64,000 bases of DNA, taken from assembly GCA_002339675.1 (NCBI GenBank), contig DDKB01000017.1, forward strand, positions 584,327-648,326, written 5' to 3'. The position numbers and the translations under genes were made by a program. Shown here piece by piece: positions 10,988-19,935 of this stretch. The notes beneath the pieces were generated by a model. That model searched no databases. It saw nothing but the letters and a program-made list of their open reading frames with translations, and had not been told where the DNA came from. The first letter of the stretch is position 1. Each line of letters starts with the position of its first letter. This DNA comes from Stutzerimonas stutzeri. GTDB lineage: Bacteria; Pseudomonadota; Gammaproteobacteria; Pseudomonadales; Pseudomonadaceae.

Positions 10988-13633
10988 TCAGCAATCCAGC
11001 GGATTGCGCTTCTCGGGGTCGATACCGAACTCGGTGATGGCATTGGCCACGACCGTGCGTTCGATGGCGCCGCGATCGGCGAGTGCTTGCAGTGCGGCAA
11101 CAGCCACCCAGCGACGGTCGACTTCGAAGAAGTCACGCAGTTTGGCGCGCGAGTCGCTGCGGCCGAAGCCGTCGGTGCCCAGTACCTGGTATTCGCGCGA
11201 CGGAACCCACTGGCGGATCTGGTCGGCGAACAGCTTCATGTAGTCGGTGGAGGCGATGACCGGACCTTCGCGGCCTTCCAGGCACTGCTCGACATAGCTC
11301 TTGCGCGGTTCGTCGGTCGGGTGCAAGCGGTTCCAGTGGTCCACGGCCAGGCCGTCGCGGCGCAGCTCATTGAAGCTGGTCACGCTCCAGACGTCGGCAC
11401 CGACGCCCATCTTGGCGAGGATGTCCACTGCGGCGCGTACCTCGCGCAGGATGGTGCCCGAGCCCAACAGCTGTACGCGATGCTTGAAGTCGCCCTTGGC
11501 TTCCTCGAGCAGGTACATGCCCTTGATGATGCCGTCTTCGACACCCTGCGGCATGGCCGGCTGCTGGTAGTTCTCGTTCATCACGGTGATGTAGTAGTAG
11601 ACGCTCTTCTGCAGCTCCATCATCTCGTGCATGCCGTGGTGCATGATCACCGCCAGCTCGTAGCCGTAGGTGGGGTCATAGCTGCGGCAGTTGGGGATGG
11701 TACTGGCGAGGATGTGGCTGTGGCCATCCTCGTGCTGCAGGCCCTCGCCGTTGAGCGTGGTGCGCCCGGAGGTGCCGCCCAGCAGGAAGCCGCGGGTCTG
11801 CGCATCGCCCGCCGCCCAGGCCAGGTCACCGATACGCTGGAAGCCGAACATCGAATAGAAGATGTAGACCGGCAGCATCGGCTGGTTGTAGTTGCTGTAG
11901 GCGGTTCCCGCTGCCATGAAGGAGGAGAACGCGCCGGCCTCGTTAAGGCCTTCCTGCAGGATCTGGCCGTCCTTTTCTTCGCGGTAGTACATCACCTGGT
12001 CGCGGTCGACCGGCTCGTACAGCTGCCCCACCGGGGAGTAGATGCCCAGCTGGCGGAACATGCCCTCCATGCCGAAGGTACGCGCCTCGTCGGCGAGGAT
12101 CGGCACGATGCGCTTGCCCAGGTCCTTGTCCTTGACCAGCTGCGAGAGAATTCGACCGAACGCCATGGTCGTGGAAATCTCGCGATCGCCAGAGCCATCA
12201 AGCACGGCTTTGAGGGTGTCCAGCGGCGGCGTCGGAATGCTGAAACTCTTCGGGCGGCGCTGCGGCAGCGAGCCGCCAAGCTTTTCGCGGCACTTGCGCA
12301 GGTACTTCATCTCGGCGCTGTCTTCGGCCGGACGGTAGAACGGCAGTTCTTCCAGCTGAGAATCGTTGACCGGGATGTCGAAGCGATCGCGGAATTTCTT
12401 CAGGCTGTCGATATCGACTTTCTTGGTGTTGTGGGCGATGTTCTTCGCCTCACCGGCACCGGTGCCGTAGCCCTTGATGGTCTTGGCCAGAATGACCGTC
12501 GGCTGGCCCTTGTGGTTGACCGCCTGGTGGTAGGCCGCATAGACCTTGTAGGGGTCGTGGCCGCCACGGTTGAGCTTCCAGACTTCCTCGTCGGACATGC
12601 TCTCGACGCGCTTGAGCAGCTCTGGGTCAGCACCAAAGAAGTGTTTACGCACGTAGGCGCCGTCTTTGGCCTTGTAGTTCTGGTACTCGCCGTCGATCGC
12701 CTCGTCCATGCGGCGCTGCATGCGGCCATCTTCGTCGGCGGCGAACAGCGGATCCCACAGGCGGCCCCAGACGACCTTGTTGACGTTCCAGTTGGCGCCT
12801 TTGAACACGCCCTCCAGCTCCTGGATGATCTTGCCGTTACCGCGCACCGGGCCGTCCAGACGCTGCAGGTTGCAGTTGATCACGAACACCAGGTTGTCGA
12901 GGTTTTCGCGGCCGGCCAGCGAGATGGCGCCGAGGGTTTCCGGCTCGTCGCATTCGCCGTCGCCGATGAAGCACCAGACGCGCTGCTTGCCTTTCGGGAT
13001 GAAGCCGCGGTTTTCCAGGTACTTCATGAAGCGCGCCTGGTAGATCGCCGTGATCGGGCCCAGGCCCATGGACACGGTCGGGAACTGCCAGAAGTCCGGC
13101 ATCAGGTGCGGGTGCGGGTAGCTCGACAAGCCCTTGCCATCCACTTCCTGGCGGAAGTTCAGCATCTGGTCTTCGCTCAAGCGACCTTCAAGGAAGGCGC
13201 GGGCGTAGATGCCAGGGGAGGCGTGGCCCTGGTAGTAGATCAGGTCCCCGCCATGTTCCTCGGTGGGGGCCTGGAAGAAGTAGTTGAAGCCAATGTCGTA
13301 GAGCGTCGCGCTGGAGGCGAAGGTAGAGATGTGTCCACCCAGGTCCGGGTCCTTCATGTTCGCGCGCATCACCATCGCCAGCGCGTTCCAGCGAACCAGG
13401 GAGCGGATACGGCGCTCCATGAACAGGTCGCCGGGCATCTTGGCTTCGCGAGTGACGGGGATGGTGTTGCGGTACGGCGTGGTGATGCCATAAGGAAGTG
13501 GCGTGCCGCTGCGGGTGGCCAGTTCACCCATCCGGGTCATCAGATAGTGGGCGCGGTCTTCACCTTCGCGGTCGAGTACGGACTCGAGGGCGTCCAGCCA
13601 TTCCTGGGTTTCGACGGGATCGAGATCTTGCAT
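10988..13633 (-). CDS. aceE: Pyruvate dehydrogenase E1 component (homodimeric type)
   Basis: This 881-residue thiamine-diphosphate enzyme decarboxylates pyruvate and reductively acetylates the lipoyl groups of AceF. The ThDP/Mg-binding stretch runs from GDGECDEPETLGA to an NCNLQRLDGPVRG segment, the usual GDG...NN-type fold of homodimeric E1. Its length is that of the gamma-proteobacterial enzyme (about 880-890). GGAG lies seven bases ahead of the ATG. It is the first gene of the aceE-aceF operon and is divergent from glnE across a 276-base region with two palindromic operator-like sites, which probably control it in response to pyruvate or a related metabolite. Confidence 0.97.
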   Translation of the reverse strand: MQDLDPVETQEWLDALESVLDREGEDRAHYLMTRMGELATRSGTPLPYGITTPYRNTIPVTREAKMPGDLFMERRIRSLVRWNALAMVMRANMKDPDLGGHISTFASSATLYDIGFNYFFQAPTEEHGGDLIYYQGHASPGIYARAFLEGRLSEDQMLNFRQEVDGKGLSSYPHPHLMPDFWQFPTVSMGLGPITAIYQARFMKYLENRGFIPKGKQRVWCFIGDGECDEPETLGAISLAGRENLDNLVFVINCNLQRLDGPVRGNGKIIQELEGVFKGANWNVNKVVWGRLWDPLFAADEDGRMQRRMDEAIDGEYQNYKAKDGAYVRKHFFGADPELLKRVESMSDEEVWKLNRGGHDPYKVYAAYHQAVNHKGQPTVILAKTIKGYGTGAGEAKNIAHNTKKVDIDSLKKFRDRFDIPVNDSQLEELPFYRPAEDSAEMKYLRKCREKLGGSLPQRRPKSFSIPTPPLDTLKAVLDGSGDREISTTMAFGRILSQLVKDKDLGKRIVPILADEARTFGMEGMFRQLGIYSPVGQLYEPVDRDQVMYYREEKDGQILQEGLNEAGAFSSFMAAGTAYSNYNQPMLPVYIFYSMFGFQRIGDLAWAAGDAQTRGFLLGGTSGRTTLNGEGLQHEDGHSHILASTIPNCRSYDPTYGYELAVIMHHGMHEMMELQKSVYYYITVMNENYQQPAMPQGVEDGIIKGMYLLEEAKGDFKHRVQLLGSGTILREVRAAVDILAKMGVGADVWSVTSFNELRRDGLAVDHWNRLHPTDEPRKSYVEQCLEGREGPVIASTDYMKLFADQIRQWVPSREYQVLGTDGFGRSDSRAKLRDFFEVDRRWVAVAALQALADRGAIERTVVANAITEFGIDPEKRNPLDC

Positions 13634-13745
13634 GGCTTGCTCCAGGGCGGAAAGGCTTCCAGAATCGGTTGCCTGCTTCGCTGCCGGCTTTGTGGGCCGG
13701 TGCGTATATGTTCTTGGATGTGATGCCGGGGGTAGAGCCGGGCTC

Positions 13746-13760
13746 TGTAGTTTTACTACA
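13746..13760. promoter_or_regulatory. Palindromic operator-like site 1, aceE/glnE intergenic
   Basis: TGTAGT-TTT-ACTACA is a perfect 6-bp palindrome around a 3-base centre. The GTnnnAC core is the pattern bound by FadR/PdhR-type GntR repressors (PdhR of E. coli uses TGGTnnnACCA before the same operon). HexR-type sites look similar, so the regulator is not settled. It lies 113 bases upstream of aceE. Confidence 0.6.
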
Positions 13761-13796
13761 TAACTGCGCCCAGATCAGCCCCCTGTCACATTCTTT

Positions 13797-13811
13797 CGTA
13801 GTAAAACTACA
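13797..13811. promoter_or_regulatory. Palindromic operator-like site 2, aceE/glnE intergenic
   Basis: CGTAGT-AAA-ACTACA differs from site 1's arms by one base. The centres are 51 bp apart, about five helical turns, so both sites face the same side of the DNA and could be bridged by one regulator. It lies between aceE (minus) and glnE (plus). Confidence 0.58.
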
Positions 13812-13909
13812 TCGTTGGCGGGCCGGCCTCCGCGGTTGGTAACGGCTTCAGGGGCTCTGCTCCGGGCGCTCCCGCTGTGCCGGAAGTCCTTCTTGCGTCA
13901 GGGAACTTT

Positions 13910-16855
13910 ATGAGTCTGCCACCGCTCGTTGCAACGCCGACCTCGCTCCAGTCTTTGGTCACTCGTGCCGAAGAGACGTTCCTCGAGGCGGTCCGCAGCG
14001 TGTCGGCGCAGGCCGAGCAGCAGCTGGCTGACTGGCCTGCCAGCCGTCGCGAAGCCCTGGGCCGTGTGTGCGCCGCCAGCGACTTCGTCCTCGAACAGGT
14101 TAGCCGAGAACCCGAGCTGCTGCTCCAGCTGGCCGCTTCTGGATTGCTCGACCGCTCGCTGCAGGATGGCGAGATGCGTCGCGCGCTCGCCGAGCAGCTG
14201 GATCAGTGCTCTGGCGAAGACGACCTGGCGCGCCAGTTGCGGCGTTATCGCAACCGCCAGCAGGTGCGCATCATCTGGCGAGACCTCTGCCGCCAGGCAG
14301 ACCTCGGCGAGACCTGTACTGACCTGTCCGACCTGGCCGACGCCTGCATCGACCTGGCCTATCACTGGTTGTACGTTCGCCACTGCGAGCAGTTCGGTGT
14401 GCCGACCGGCCGGCGCAGCGGCGAAGCGCAGCACATGGTCATCCTCGGCATGGGCAAGCTCGGTGCGCGCGAGCTCAACCTGTCTTCCGACATCGATCTG
14501 ATCTTCGGTTATCCGGAGGGCGGCGAGACGGTCGGCGCCCGGCGCTCGCTGGACAATCAAGAGTTCTTCGTTCGCCTGGGTCAGCGGTTGATCAAGGCGC
14601 TCGACGCGCCCACGCCCGACGGCTTCGTCTTTCGTGTCGACATGCGGCTGCGGCCCTATGGCTCGTCCGGCGCGCTGGTGCTGAGCTTCAACGCCCTGGA
14701 GCAGTACTACCAGGACCAGGGTCGCGACTGGGAGCGCTACGCCATGATCAAGGCGCGGGTGGTGGGGGGCGACCAGGCGGCCGGCAAGGAGTTGCTGGAC
14801 ATGCTGCGGCCCTTCGTTTATCGCCGCTACCTGGATTTTTCCGCCATCGATGCGCTGCGCACGCTGAAGCAGCTGATCCAGCAGGAAGTGCGGCGCAAGG
14901 GTATGGCCGCCAACATCAAGCTGGGTGCCGGCGGCATTCGCGAGGTGGAATTCATCGCCCAGGCCTTCCAACTGATCCATGGCGGGCGCGACCTCAGCCT
15001 GCAGCAGCGGCCGCTGCTCAAGGTGCTGGCGACGCTGGCCGATCAGGGTTACCTGCCGGCGCCGGCAGTCGCCGAGCTGCGCGAGGCCTATGAATTTCTG
15101 CGCTATACCGAGCATGCGCTGCAGGCCATTGACGACCGCCAGACGCAGATGCTGCCGGAGACCCAGACTGACTGCGACCGGGTCGCCTTTATGCTGGGCT
15201 TCGACGGCTGGGAGGCATTCCACCGCCAGTTGCTGCACTGGCGCGGCCGGGTCGAGTGGCACTTCAACCAGGTCATTGCCGATCCGGACGAAGATGAGAA
15301 AACCGGAGGCGAGGCGCTGGTCGGCGGTGAATGGCTGCCGCTGTGGGAGCAGGACTGGGATGAGGAATTCGCCTGTCGCCAGCTGGGTGACGCAGGTTTC
15401 CGCGATGGCGCAGCGGCCTGTCAACGCCTCGCCGCACTGCGCAGCGGTAACCAGGTGCGCACTATGCAGCGGCTTGGCCGAGAGCGACTGGACGCCTTCA
15501 TTCCGCGCCTGCTGGCGCAGGTGGTCGAACAGGGCGATCCGGACCTGGTGCTCGAGCGTGTGCTGCCGCTGGTCGAGGCGGTGGCCCGGCGTTCCGCCTA
15601 CCTGGTCTTGCTCACCGAGAACCCCGGGGCCTTGCAGCGGCTGCTCGAACTCTGTGCCGGCAGCCCCTGGATCGCCGAGCAGATCGCGCGCTTCCCCTTG
15701 CTGCTCGACGAGTTGCTCAACGCCGGCCGTCTGTTCAGCCCGCCGCAGGCGCCGGAGCTGGCGGCCGAATTGCACGAGCGGCTGGCGCGCATTCCCGAGG
15801 ACGATCTCGAACAACAGATGGAGGCGCTGCGGCATTTCAAGCTGGCGCACCGCCTGCGCGTGGCGGCATCGGAAATCGCCGGCACGCTGCCGCTGATGAA
15901 GGTGAGCGACTACCTGACCTGGCTGGCCGAAGCCATCCTCGAGCAGGTGCTGGCACTGGCATGGCGGCACACGGTCGCCCGCCATGGCCAGCCGCGGCGC
16001 GTGGACGGATCGCTGTGCGATCCGGCCTTCATCATCGTCGGCTACGGCAAGGTCGGCGGCATCGAGCTGGGGCACGGCTCGGATCTCGATCTGGTGTTCA
16101 TCCACGACGGCGATCCCAATGCCGAGACCGATGGCCTCAAGCCGATCGACGGGGCGCAGTTCTTTACCCGGTTGGGTCAGCGCATCATCCACCTGCTCAC
16201 CACCCAGACCACCTCCGGCCAGCTCTACGAGGTCGACATGCGCCTGCGGCCCTCCGGCGCCGCCGGCTTGCTGGTCAGTTCGCTGAGCGCCTTCGAGCGC
16301 TACCAGGGTAGCGAGGCCTGGACCTGGGAGCACCAGGCGCTGGTGCGGGCGCGGGTGCTGGTCGGTTGCCCGCGGCTGGCGACGGATTTCGAGCAGGTCC
16401 GCGCCGCGGTGCTCGGGCGTTCGCGCGAACTCGAGTCCCTGCGCCGCGAGGTCAGCGAGATGCGCGCGAAGATGCGCGACAACCTCGGTACCCGCGCCAC
16501 CCACGCCGGGACGGCCGACAAGGCCTTTCAGGCCGACGGCGAGTTCAATCTCAAGCAGGACGCCGGTGGTATCGTGGATATCGAATTTATGGTGCAATAC
16601 GCGGCTTTGGCGTGGTCGCACCAGCAACCGCAACTGCTGCGCTATACCGACAACATCCGCATTCTTGACGGGTTGGAGCAGGCCGGGTTGATGACCGGCG
16701 ATGAGGTTCGGCTGCTGCAGGATGCCTACAAGGCGTACCGTGCCGCGGCCCACCGGCAATCACTGCAAAAGCTGCCCGGCGTGGTGAGTGGGGATCAATT
16801 TCATGACGAGCGTCGCGCCGTGATGCGCATCTGGCATGAGCTGGGGCTCAGCTGA
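13910..16855 (+). CDS. glnE: Bifunctional glutamine synthetase adenylyltransferase/adenylyl-removing enzyme
   Basis: This cytosolic protein of about 981 residues switches glutamine synthetase off by adenylylation and on again by phosphorolytic removal of AMP, following PII and glutamine signals. Both halves carry the nucleotidyltransferase signature: GMGKLGARELNLSSDIDLIF near residue 180 (adenylyl-removing half) and GYGKVGGIELGHGSDLDLVF near residue 711 (adenylyltransferase half). Both acidic pairs are intact. The ATG at 13910 has CAGGG six bases upstream; an in-frame upstream start would add 11 residues. ilvE follows after 40 bases on the same strand, the Pseudomonas order. Confidence 0.96.
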   Translation: MSLPPLVATPTSLQSLVTRAEETFLEAVRSVSAQAEQQLADWPASRREALGRVCAASDFVLEQVSREPELLLQLAASGLLDRSLQDGEMRRALAEQLDQCSGEDDLARQLRRYRNRQQVRIIWRDLCRQADLGETCTDLSDLADACIDLAYHWLYVRHCEQFGVPTGRRSGEAQHMVILGMGKLGARELNLSSDIDLIFGYPEGGETVGARRSLDNQEFFVRLGQRLIKALDAPTPDGFVFRVDMRLRPYGSSGALVLSFNALEQYYQDQGRDWERYAMIKARVVGGDQAAGKELLDMLRPFVYRRYLDFSAIDALRTLKQLIQQEVRRKGMAANIKLGAGGIREVEFIAQAFQLIHGGRDLSLQQRPLLKVLATLADQGYLPAPAVAELREAYEFLRYTEHALQAIDDRQTQMLPETQTDCDRVAFMLGFDGWEAFHRQLLHWRGRVEWHFNQVIADPDEDEKTGGEALVGGEWLPLWEQDWDEEFACRQLGDAGFRDGAAACQRLAALRSGNQVRTMQRLGRERLDAFIPRLLAQVVEQGDPDLVLERVLPLVEAVARRSAYLVLLTENPGALQRLLELCAGSPWIAEQIARFPLLLDELLNAGRLFSPPQAPELAAELHERLARIPEDDLEQQMEALRHFKLAHRLRVAASEIAGTLPLMKVSDYLTWLAEAILEQVLALAWRHTVARHGQPRRVDGSLCDPAFIIVGYGKVGGIELGHGSDLDLVFIHDGDPNAETDGLKPIDGAQFFTRLGQRIIHLLTTQTTSGQLYEVDMRLRPSGAAGLLVSSLSAFERYQGSEAWTWEHQALVRARVLVGCPRLATDFEQVRAAVLGRSRELESLRREVSEMRAKMRDNLGTRATHAGTADKAFQADGEFNLKQDAGGIVDIEFMVQYAALAWSHQQPQLLRYTDNIRILDGLEQAGLMTGDEVRLLQDAYKAYRAAAHRQSLQKLPGVVSGDQFHDERRAVMRIWHELGLS

Positions 16856-16895
16856 TCTCGTCAAACTGCATTTATCGAATTCCGAGGTGGCAACA

Positions 16896-17819
16896 ATGTC
16901 GATGGCCGATCGTGATGGCGTGATCTGGTATGACGGTGAAATGGTCCAGTGGCGCGATGCGACCACCCATGTGCTGACCCACACCCTGCACTACGGCATG
17001 GGCGTGTTCGAAGGTGTGCGTGCCTACGACACGATAGCCGGCACCGCGATCTTCCGCCTGCAGGCGCACACCGATCGCCTGTTCGATTCGGCGCACATCA
17101 TGAACATGCCGATGCCGTATTCGAAGGAAGAGATCAACGAAGCGACCCGCGCCGCGGTACGCGAGAACAACCTGGCGAGCGCCTACATCCGCCCGATGGT
17201 GTTCTACGGATCCGAAGGCATGGGCCTGCGCGCCAGCGGCCTGAAAGTCCACGTGATCGTTGCGGCCTGGCACTGGGGCGCCTACATGGGCGACGAGGCG
17301 CTCGAGCGCGGCATCAAGGTGCGCACCAGCTCCTTTACCCGCCATCACGTCAACATCAGCATGACCCGCGCCAAGTCCAACGGTGCCTACATCAACTCCA
17401 TGCTGGCCCTGCAGGAAGCCATCTCCGGCGGTGCCGACGAGGCGCTGATGCTGGACCCGGAAGGCTACGTGGCCGAGGGCTCGGGCGAGAACATCTTCAT
17501 CATCAAGAACGGGGTGATCTACACCCCGGAAGTGACCGCCTGCCTCAACGGCATCACCCGCAGCACCGTGCTGACCCTGGCCGACGAGCTGGGCATTAAG
17601 GTGGTGGAAAAACGCATCACCCGCGACGAGGTCTATATCGCCGACGAGGCCTTCTTCACCGGCACTGCCGCTGAAGTCACGCCGATCCGCGAGGTTGACG
17701 GGCGCAACATCGGCATTGGTCGCCGCGGCCCGGTCACCGAGCGCATCCAGACCGCTTACTTCGACCTGGTCTCCGGCAAGACTGATGCCCATGGCGAATG
17801 GCGGACACTGGTCAAGTAA
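16896..17819 (+). CDS. ilvE: Branched-chain amino acid aminotransferase
   Basis: This 307-residue class IV PLP-dependent aminotransferase makes the last step of leucine, isoleucine and valine synthesis with glutamate as donor. The PLP-binding lysine is K160 in RAKSNGAYIN, and the cofactor phosphate region TACLNGITRSTVL follows. The start at 16896 has GAGGTGG five bases upstream; extending the frame upstream would overlap glnE without a ribosome site. Length and motifs are normal for the family. It lies between glnE and the waa genes, as in P. aeruginosa. Confidence 0.96.
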   Translation: MSMADRDGVIWYDGEMVQWRDATTHVLTHTLHYGMGVFEGVRAYDTIAGTAIFRLQAHTDRLFDSAHIMNMPMPYSKEEINEATRAAVRENNLASAYIRPMVFYGSEGMGLRASGLKVHVIVAAWHWGAYMGDEALERGIKVRTSSFTRHHVNISMTRAKSNGAYINSMLALQEAISGGADEALMLDPEGYVAEGSGENIFIIKNGVIYTPEVTACLNGITRSTVLTLADELGIKVVEKRITRDEVYIADEAFFTGTAAEVTPIREVDGRNIGIGRRGPVTERIQTAYFDLVSGKTDAHGEWRTLVK

Positions 17820-17837
17820 GCCGAACGCCGGGAACCG

Positions 17838-17862
17838 GCGCTGAAGAGCATGACTTCAGCGC
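17838..17862 (+). terminator. Hairpin after ilvE, terminator or attenuator-like
   Basis: GCGCTGAAG and CTTCAGCGC form a perfect 9-bp stem with a 7-base loop, 18 bases after the ilvE stop and 33 bases before waaF. No T tract follows, so it may only protect or attenuate the transcript rather than end it. Confidence 0.45.
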
Positions 17863-17895
17863 ACGCTTCCCGCATCGGCTGATGGCTTCTAGCTT

Positions 17896-18930
17896 ATGAA
17901 TATTCTGATCGTAGGTCCCAGCTGGGTCGGCGACATGGTGATGGCGCAGACGCTGTTCGTCTGCCTTAAGCAGCGCCATCCCGACTGCCAGATCGACGTG
18001 CTTGCACCCGAGTGGAGCCGGCCGATCCTTGAGCGCATGCCCGAGGTACGACAGGCGCTGAGCTTTCCGGTGGGGCATGGCGTGCTCGACATGACGACCC
18101 GGCGCAGCATCGCGCAAAGCCTGCGCGGGCAGTACCAGCAGGCGATCCTGCTACCCAACTCCCTGAAATCCGCGCTGGTGCCGTTCTTCGCCGGTATTCC
18201 GAAGCGCACGGGGTGGCGCGGCGAGATGCGCTTCGGCTTGCTCAATGACCTGCGCAAACTGGACAAGCAGCGCTATCCGCTGATGATCGAACGCTTCATG
18301 GCGCTGGCCTACGAGCCCGGCGCCGAGTTGCCCAAGCCCTATCCGAAACCGGCGCTGCGCATTGTCGAGCAGACGCGAGAGGCGGCCTTGGCGCGCTTCG
18401 GCCTGACGCTCGATCGGCCGGTGCTGGCGCTTTGCCCGGGCGCGGAGTTCGGTGAATCCAAGCGCTGGCCGGCGGCCCATTTCGCCCGGGTGGCCGAGCA
18501 GCGCATCCGCGAGGGCTGGCAGGTGTGGCTGTTCGGCTCGAAGAACGATCACGGCGTCGGCGAAGAAATTCTCCAGCAACTGATTCCCGGACTGCGCGAA
18601 GAGGCCACCAACCTCGCCGGCGAGACCAGCCTGGCCGAGGCCATCGACCTGCTGTCCTGCGCCGCAGCGGTGGTCAGCAACGACTCAGGGCTGATGCATG
18701 TCGCCGCCGCCCTTGGCCGGCCGCTGGTGTCGGTCTATGGCTCGACGTCGCCGGCGTTCACCCCGCCGCTGTCCGAGCAGGTCGAGGTGGTACGCCTCGG
18801 TCTCGAGTGCAGTCCCTGCTTCGAGCGCACCTGCCGATTCGGCCATAACAACTGCATGCGCGAGCTGCCGCCGGGCCTGGTCATCGAGGCGCTGGAGCGC
18901 CTGACACCGCAGCCGATCGAGGTACGCTGA
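17896..18930 (+). CDS. waaF: ADP-heptose:LPS heptosyltransferase II
   Basis: This GT9-family inner-core enzyme of 344 residues adds the second L-glycero-D-manno-heptose to heptose I of the LPS core, using ADP-heptose made by the HldE pathway. The N-terminus MNILIVGPSWVGDMVM is the family signature, and the ADP-heptose site region LCPGAEFGESKRWP and the later NDSGLMHVAAALG segment are present. The protein acts on the cytoplasmic face of the inner membrane. It starts the LPS core run; its TGA is directly followed by the GTG of waaC, so the two are translationally coupled. Confidence 0.95.
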   Translation: MNILIVGPSWVGDMVMAQTLFVCLKQRHPDCQIDVLAPEWSRPILERMPEVRQALSFPVGHGVLDMTTRRSIAQSLRGQYQQAILLPNSLKSALVPFFAGIPKRTGWRGEMRFGLLNDLRKLDKQRYPLMIERFMALAYEPGAELPKPYPKPALRIVEQTREAALARFGLTLDRPVLALCPGAEFGESKRWPAAHFARVAEQRIREGWQVWLFGSKNDHGVGEEILQQLIPGLREEATNLAGETSLAEAIDLLSCAAAVVSNDSGLMHVAAALGRPLVSVYGSTSPAFTPPLSEQVEVVRLGLECSPCFERTCRFGHNNCMRELPPGLVIEALERLTPQPIEVR

Positions 18931-19935
18931 GTGAGGGTCCTGCTGGTCAAGACCTCCTCGTTGGGCGACGTGGTGCACACGCTGCCGGCCTTGACCGATG
19001 CCCGGCGTGCGCTGCCGGCCATCCAGTTCGACTGGGTGGTAGAGGAGGGCTTTGCGGAAATCCCCGCTTGGCATCCGGCGGTGACGCAGGTGATCCCCGT
19101 GGCGATTCGCCGCTGGCGCCAGCACCCGCTGCGGACCCTGCGCAGCGGTGAATGGAAACGCTTCAAGGCGCGGCTGCGCGAAACCCGCTACGACCTGGTG
19201 ATAGACGCCCAAGGGCTGCTCAAGAGCGCCTGGCTGACCCGCTACGTCAGCGCGCCGGTCGCCGGGCTCGACCGGGCCTCGGCGCGCGAGCCGCTGGCTG
19301 CCCGCTTCTACGACCGCCGCTACCCGGTGCCGCGCGAGCAGCATGCCTTGGAGCGAGTACGCCAGTTGTTCGCCCAGGCGCTGGGCTATCCACTGCCTGA
19401 CACGGTCGCCGACTACGGGCTGGATCGCAGCCAGCTCGCCACGCCCGGCGAGCAGCCCTACCTGTTGTTCCTGCACGGCACCACCTGGCCGAGCAAGCAC
19501 TGGCCCGAAGCCTATTGGCGGGAACTGGCCGAGCGGATGACCGGGTTTGGCTGGGCGATCCGTCTGCCCTGGGGCAATGCCGAGGAAAAGGCGCGTGCTG
19601 AGCGCATCGCCAGCGGGCTGCCCGCTGTGTCGGTGTTGCCGCGGCTGAACCTCGGCGGCATTGCCAAGGTGATTGCCGGCGCCCGCGCTTGTGTTGCGGT
19701 GGATACCGGCCTCGGGCATTTGGCGGCGGCGCTGGATGTGCCGAGCATTTCGCTGTACGGCCCGACCCTGCCGGGACGGGTCGGGGCCTATGGCCGCTCG
19801 CAGGTGCATCTGTGCGCCAGCGGGCCGAATGCCGGCAAGGGCGACCGCCACACCCCCTGCTTCGACGACCTGCTGCCCGAGCGCGTCGCGAACGAACTCA
19901 AGGCCCTGTTGCGGTCCGCGGAGGCGCCATCCTGA
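18931..19935 (+). CDS. waaC: ADP-heptose:LPS heptosyltransferase I
   Basis: This 334-residue GT9 enzyme transfers the first heptose to Kdo2-lipid A. The N-terminal segment MRVLLVKTSSLGDVVHTLPAL is the WaaC signature, and the donor-binding VDTGLGHLAAALDVPS segment near the C-terminus is intact. The start is GTG directly after the waaF stop codon. The next gene, waaG, begins with an ATG whose A is the last base of the waaC stop codon. Heptose I is the acceptor later phosphorylated by WaaP, encoded two genes on. Confidence 0.95.
   Translation: MRVLLVKTSSLGDVVHTLPALTDARRALPAIQFDWVVEEGFAEIPAWHPAVTQVIPVAIRRWRQHPLRTLRSGEWKRFKARLRETRYDLVIDAQGLLKSAWLTRYVSAPVAGLDRASAREPLAARFYDRRYPVPREQHALERVRQLFAQALGYPLPDTVADYGLDRSQLATPGEQPYLLFLHGTTWPSKHWPEAYWRELAERMTGFGWAIRLPWGNAEEKARAERIASGLPAVSVLPRLNLGGIAKVIAGARACVAVDTGLGHLAAALDVPSISLYGPTLPGRVGAYGRSQVHLCASGPNAGKGDRHTPCFDDLLPERVANELKALLRSAEAPS

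Noticed and set aside
10703..13723. A ~1000-codon plus-strand open frame opposite aceE/aceF
   Set aside because: It is the GC-rich shadow of aceE on the other strand: Val/Ala/His-rich, no family match and no ribosome site, while the minus strand encodes an intact pyruvate dehydrogenase E1.
13746..13811. Bidirectional transcription terminator
   Set aside because: The palindromes are short with 3-base centres, have no T tracts and lie in a divergent promoter region, so operator sites fit better.
13898..16759. A ~950-codon minus-strand open frame opposite glnE
   Set aside because: It is a GC-bias shadow; glnE on the plus strand has both conserved nucleotidyltransferase motifs.
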